Shown: one piece after another, positions 62,100-64,000 of the stretch | Numbering within the stretch: position 1 is the stretch's first letter | Layout: each line of letters starts with the position of its first letter | Source of the DNA: Trochalopteron elliotii | Lineage: Eukaryota; Chordata; Aves; Passeriformes; Leiothrichidae | DNA length: 64,000 bases | Direction of reading: 5' to 3' | Assembly: GCA_024734555.1 (NCBI GenBank) | Contig: JANPWX010020521.1 | Coordinates: 1,084,448 to 1,148,447 of the forward strand | The notes under the pieces: model-generated | Seen by the model: only the letters and a program-made list of their open reading frames with translations | What the model was told of the DNA's origin: nothing | The model's database searches: none | Position numbers and translations under genes: made by a program

Positions 62100-62960
62100 A
62101 CCTGCCCGGGGCACGAGGTGATAAAATCCAGGATTGGAGGCATCACCTTTCAGCCCCGGCGGACGTGGAAGTGCTGCGGGCAGGGCTCGCCCGCTGTCCC
62201 GGGACGCTCTTGGTGCCGAAGCCCCGCTAAAGCCCCTGGCTCCTGTGCCAGCGGCAGCAGGGCGGGCGCCGTGGAGCTCCCGCCACTGTTCCAACTCGCC
62301 CACAATTTGAGCGCCGGGGAACTTGGGGCAAGGGGAAGGACGGGTCAGCTCCATACCAGCAAAGAGCCGCCTCCTGCTGTCGCTACCTGCTGCTGAAGCC
62401 ATCCCCACCGCCGTTGCAGGTCTGGAAGAGGCGCCTCATCCTTTCCTCCTCGCCCGTGCTGGAGGTGTCGGTGCTGCTGCTGCCGGCGCTGCTCACCTCC
62501 GCTACGGAGGCTGCCGCCATCATGCGCCCCGCTCTGCAGGAGGAGGAGGAAGAGGAGGAGGTGGATAAGGCGATGCTGCCTCGGGCGTCTGTGATCCCCG
62601 GTCCTGTCGCGCCTTCAAAGTGAGAGCGGCAGCATAAGGCTGGGGCGGGAGCCCTGCCGGCCCTGCACTCACCGCCTGCGGAGGGACACCTGGGCCGGGT
62701 CCCCGCAGGGGCTCGGAGCGAGAAGAGGGCGACTGAGGCTCGGAGCTCCCGCCTGCGCACGGTATTGTCTGGCGCTGGGATCACGGCGGGACCCACCGGC
62801 AGCGAGCGGGCGGTGTCACCGGCCCGGGGCCAGCTGCCCTCTCTGCCGGGGGTCGCTGAGTGCGGGACGACCCAAACCCGCCCCGAGGATCACTTGTTCT
62901 CCTTGGGCTGGACAGGGCCTGGCTCCCTCATCCGGGGGTGCTGCTTTGGCTGCGGCTTTG
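62100..62960 (-). promoter_or_regulatory. CpG-island promoter of MCC
   Basis: The only strongly GC- and CpG-rich block in the window, spanning exon 1 and its upstream flank. GC boxes of GGGGCGGG type occur at 62642-62649 (plus strand) and 62877-62884 (minus strand), about 120 and 355 bases upstream of the MCC ATG. The 5' leader contains a purine-rich GAGGAGG run (about 62540-62562 on the plus strand). No TATA box was seen, as usual for such promoters. The transcription start cannot be fixed from sequence. A solo LTR begins at 63018, just outside the island. Confidence 0.75.
62387..62523 (-). CDS. MCC: MCC coding exon 1 (long isoform N-terminus, degenerate first EF-hand)
   Basis: First coding exon of MCC, a coiled-coil scaffold protein linked to Wnt/beta-catenin signalling, cell migration and polarity; the long isoform adds an N-terminal EF-hand region. 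It encodes 45 residues plus two bases: a Met-Met-Ala start, a Ser/Thr-rich stretch, then TGEEERMRRLFQTC, the recognisable MCC signature. The start is the first of two adjacent ATGs (62523); the second has the better context (A at -3, G at +4). The donor is AGCAG|GTAGCG at 62387/62386; the split Arg codon (AG|G) is completed by exon 2. Oddity: the first EF-hand loop reads NGGGDGFSSRND, whereas the vertebrate MCC I recall has Asp at loop positions 1 and 3 and a hydrophobic residue at 8. Calcium binding by this loop is therefore doubtful. Identity is sure; whether this is a functional copy is open. Confidence 0.93.
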
Positions 62961-63017
62961 GCCGGTCTGTGGAAGGCAACAAACCCCAGTGTTTTCTGTG
63001 GCCCCGTGTTTGCACTC

Positions 63018-63684
63018 TGTGAGAAATAAAATACAAGCTTCTGAGTTCAGTTAAAGTAAAGTGCCTTCTCAGTTAGATACTGTTTACCTTGTCTGTGGTA
63101 AGGCTTTTCTCTGTTAAGTACCGTTTAGCTCAGACCTATTGTTATTGTAATTAGAAATACCTTTCCTAAATGTTTTCTCTGTTACATGTTAATTATCTGA
63201 GACCCCTTTCTTTGTAACTGTATCCTTTCCTCGCTGCCTCTCCCTGCCGCTTCCCGCATGGCAACAGATGACAACCACCCGACATGCAAATGAAAAAGCC
63301 TCAAGTGCTCATGGGACACTATTCGGACATAAAACCCCTAAAAAAACAACGAGCCAACACAAAATCTAGAACTAAAAATACCCACTCTGGGTTGGCAGAA
63401 CCATAGGGAACCTCATACCAATCAGAGCTTGTCACCATAACTTACAAAGTACTTTCTACACAGGACTTCCCTAGACCTCCCAACACCCCTTTATTTTCTT
63501 AGGGTTTATCCCAGGGACTCTTGTGAAGAGGGAACCACAGCCTTGCTGTGTCACAGAGCTGATCTCTTCCTTCTCTGCATCATCCATTGGGAGCAGCAGC
63601 AGTGTGCAATCCCTCAAGCCCCCACCTACAGCTGATCTTAATAAAGGCATTAAAAGGAGCTGGTCTCCCTACCTATTCTTTTCA
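63018..63684 (+). mobile_element. Solo LTR upstream of the MCC promoter, 5-bp target duplication
   Basis: A 667-base LTR, TGTGAGAAATAAAA to TATTCTTTTCA, flanked by CACTC on both sides (63013-63017 and 63685-63689). CTTAATAAAGGCATTAAAAGG near the end resembles family A (45387, 59522), but the body is diverged. TATA-like ACATAAAACCCC occurs at about 63328. It lies 495 bases upstream of the MCC ATG and points away from MCC. Confidence 0.87.
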
Positions 63685-63689
63685 CACTC

Positions 63690-64000
63690 CAGGCTGTTTG
63701 ATGGGGTAGTGGTCAGGTAAAAGCATTCTGAAGGGCAGAGCAGCAGCCCCTCTTGCCTCACCCAGTTCCTTTACACTGATCAAATTTTACCTGCAAAGTC
63801 AACAATTCATTATTCTGTCCCTGACCATTTGTGCCCTACACCCTTCCCTGTCTGTTGGTCTCCTTTTCATTTAAAGAAAAGTAGTTTTCTTTGCAGACCA
63901 TGAAAAGAATGCAGACATTCTTTTCACGTGACCAGATGAAAAAAATAAAATTGTGCCTGTATAGTACAGCTTCTTCATTTCCTTTAGTATCTTTGACACC
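63690..64000. other. 5' flank of MCC beyond the LTR, nothing recognised
   Basis: The last 311 bases hold no recognisable coding sequence or repeat. Confidence 0.4.

Larger units (their letters stand above)
36807..62386 (-). other. MCC intron 1
   Basis: A 25,580-base intron bounded by GTAGCG (donor, 62386) and TATCTTTAG (acceptor, 36807). It contains a class I provirus on the same strand as MCC, four solo LTRs on the opposite strand (45387, 59522, 61018 and, with poorer edges, 43600), a probable LTR near 38806, and simple repeats. No protein kinase reading frame is visible, so there is no counterpart of the testis-specific kinase gene that I recall lying in the human intron. Confidence 0.85.

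Noticed and set aside
36807..62386. An intronic kinase gene in MCC intron 1, as I recall for the human locus
   Set aside because: No kinase motifs or long host reading frame are visible; all sizeable frames here are retroviral.

Overview
This is vertebrate nuclear DNA, almost certainly from a bird and probably a songbird. The evidence is antisense CR1 LINE tails of avian type, many LTR retrotransposons resembling bird class I, II and III families, no recognisable mammalian SINEs, and one split vertebrate gene. There is no prokaryotic or viral gene layout. Only about 600 bases of the 64 kb are host coding sequence.

The host gene is MCC (mutated in colorectal cancers, long EF-hand isoform), read right to left on the minus strand. 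Coding exon 1 (62387-62523) sits in a CpG island at about 62100-62960. Exon 2 is 36559-36806 and exon 3 is 21798-22009. All three have GT/AG borders and compatible phases, and together they give 199 residues of continuous N-terminus. Intron 1 is 25.6 kb, intron 2 is 14.5 kb, and intron 3 runs off the left edge.

The rest is intron packed with LTR elements. At the left edge (1-4455) is a broken class II (betaretrovirus-like) provirus on the plus strand: protease, RT, RNase H, integrase and 3' LTR, with no env. Two antisense solo LTRs are nested in its pol, and an inverted LTR fragment abuts its 3' LTR. At 8309-9526 is a G-rich GGGAATGG-type minisatellite that seems to lie inside an LTR. Solo LTRs follow at about 10265-10958, 13276-13471, 27331-27876, 28319-28999, 38806-39072 and 43600-43945. 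A nearly complete class I (gammaretrovirus-like) provirus lies on the minus strand at 46469-54724; it has both LTRs, a primer binding site and a polypurine tract, and another solo LTR (46683-47213) sits inside its 3' LTR. It is bracketed by two same-family solo LTRs (45387-46058 and 59522-60200). Further solo LTRs lie at 61018-61414 and 63018-63684, the last only about 0.5 kb upstream of the MCC start codon.

LTR-derived sequence makes up roughly 30% of the window, far more than usual for bird autosomes. Several normally conserved MCC residues are changed, including the first EF-hand loop. Both facts would fit a W-linked or otherwise low-recombination copy of MCC; this is inference. No retroviral gene here is intact. 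I found no undescribed multi-gene system; the unusual content is structural.
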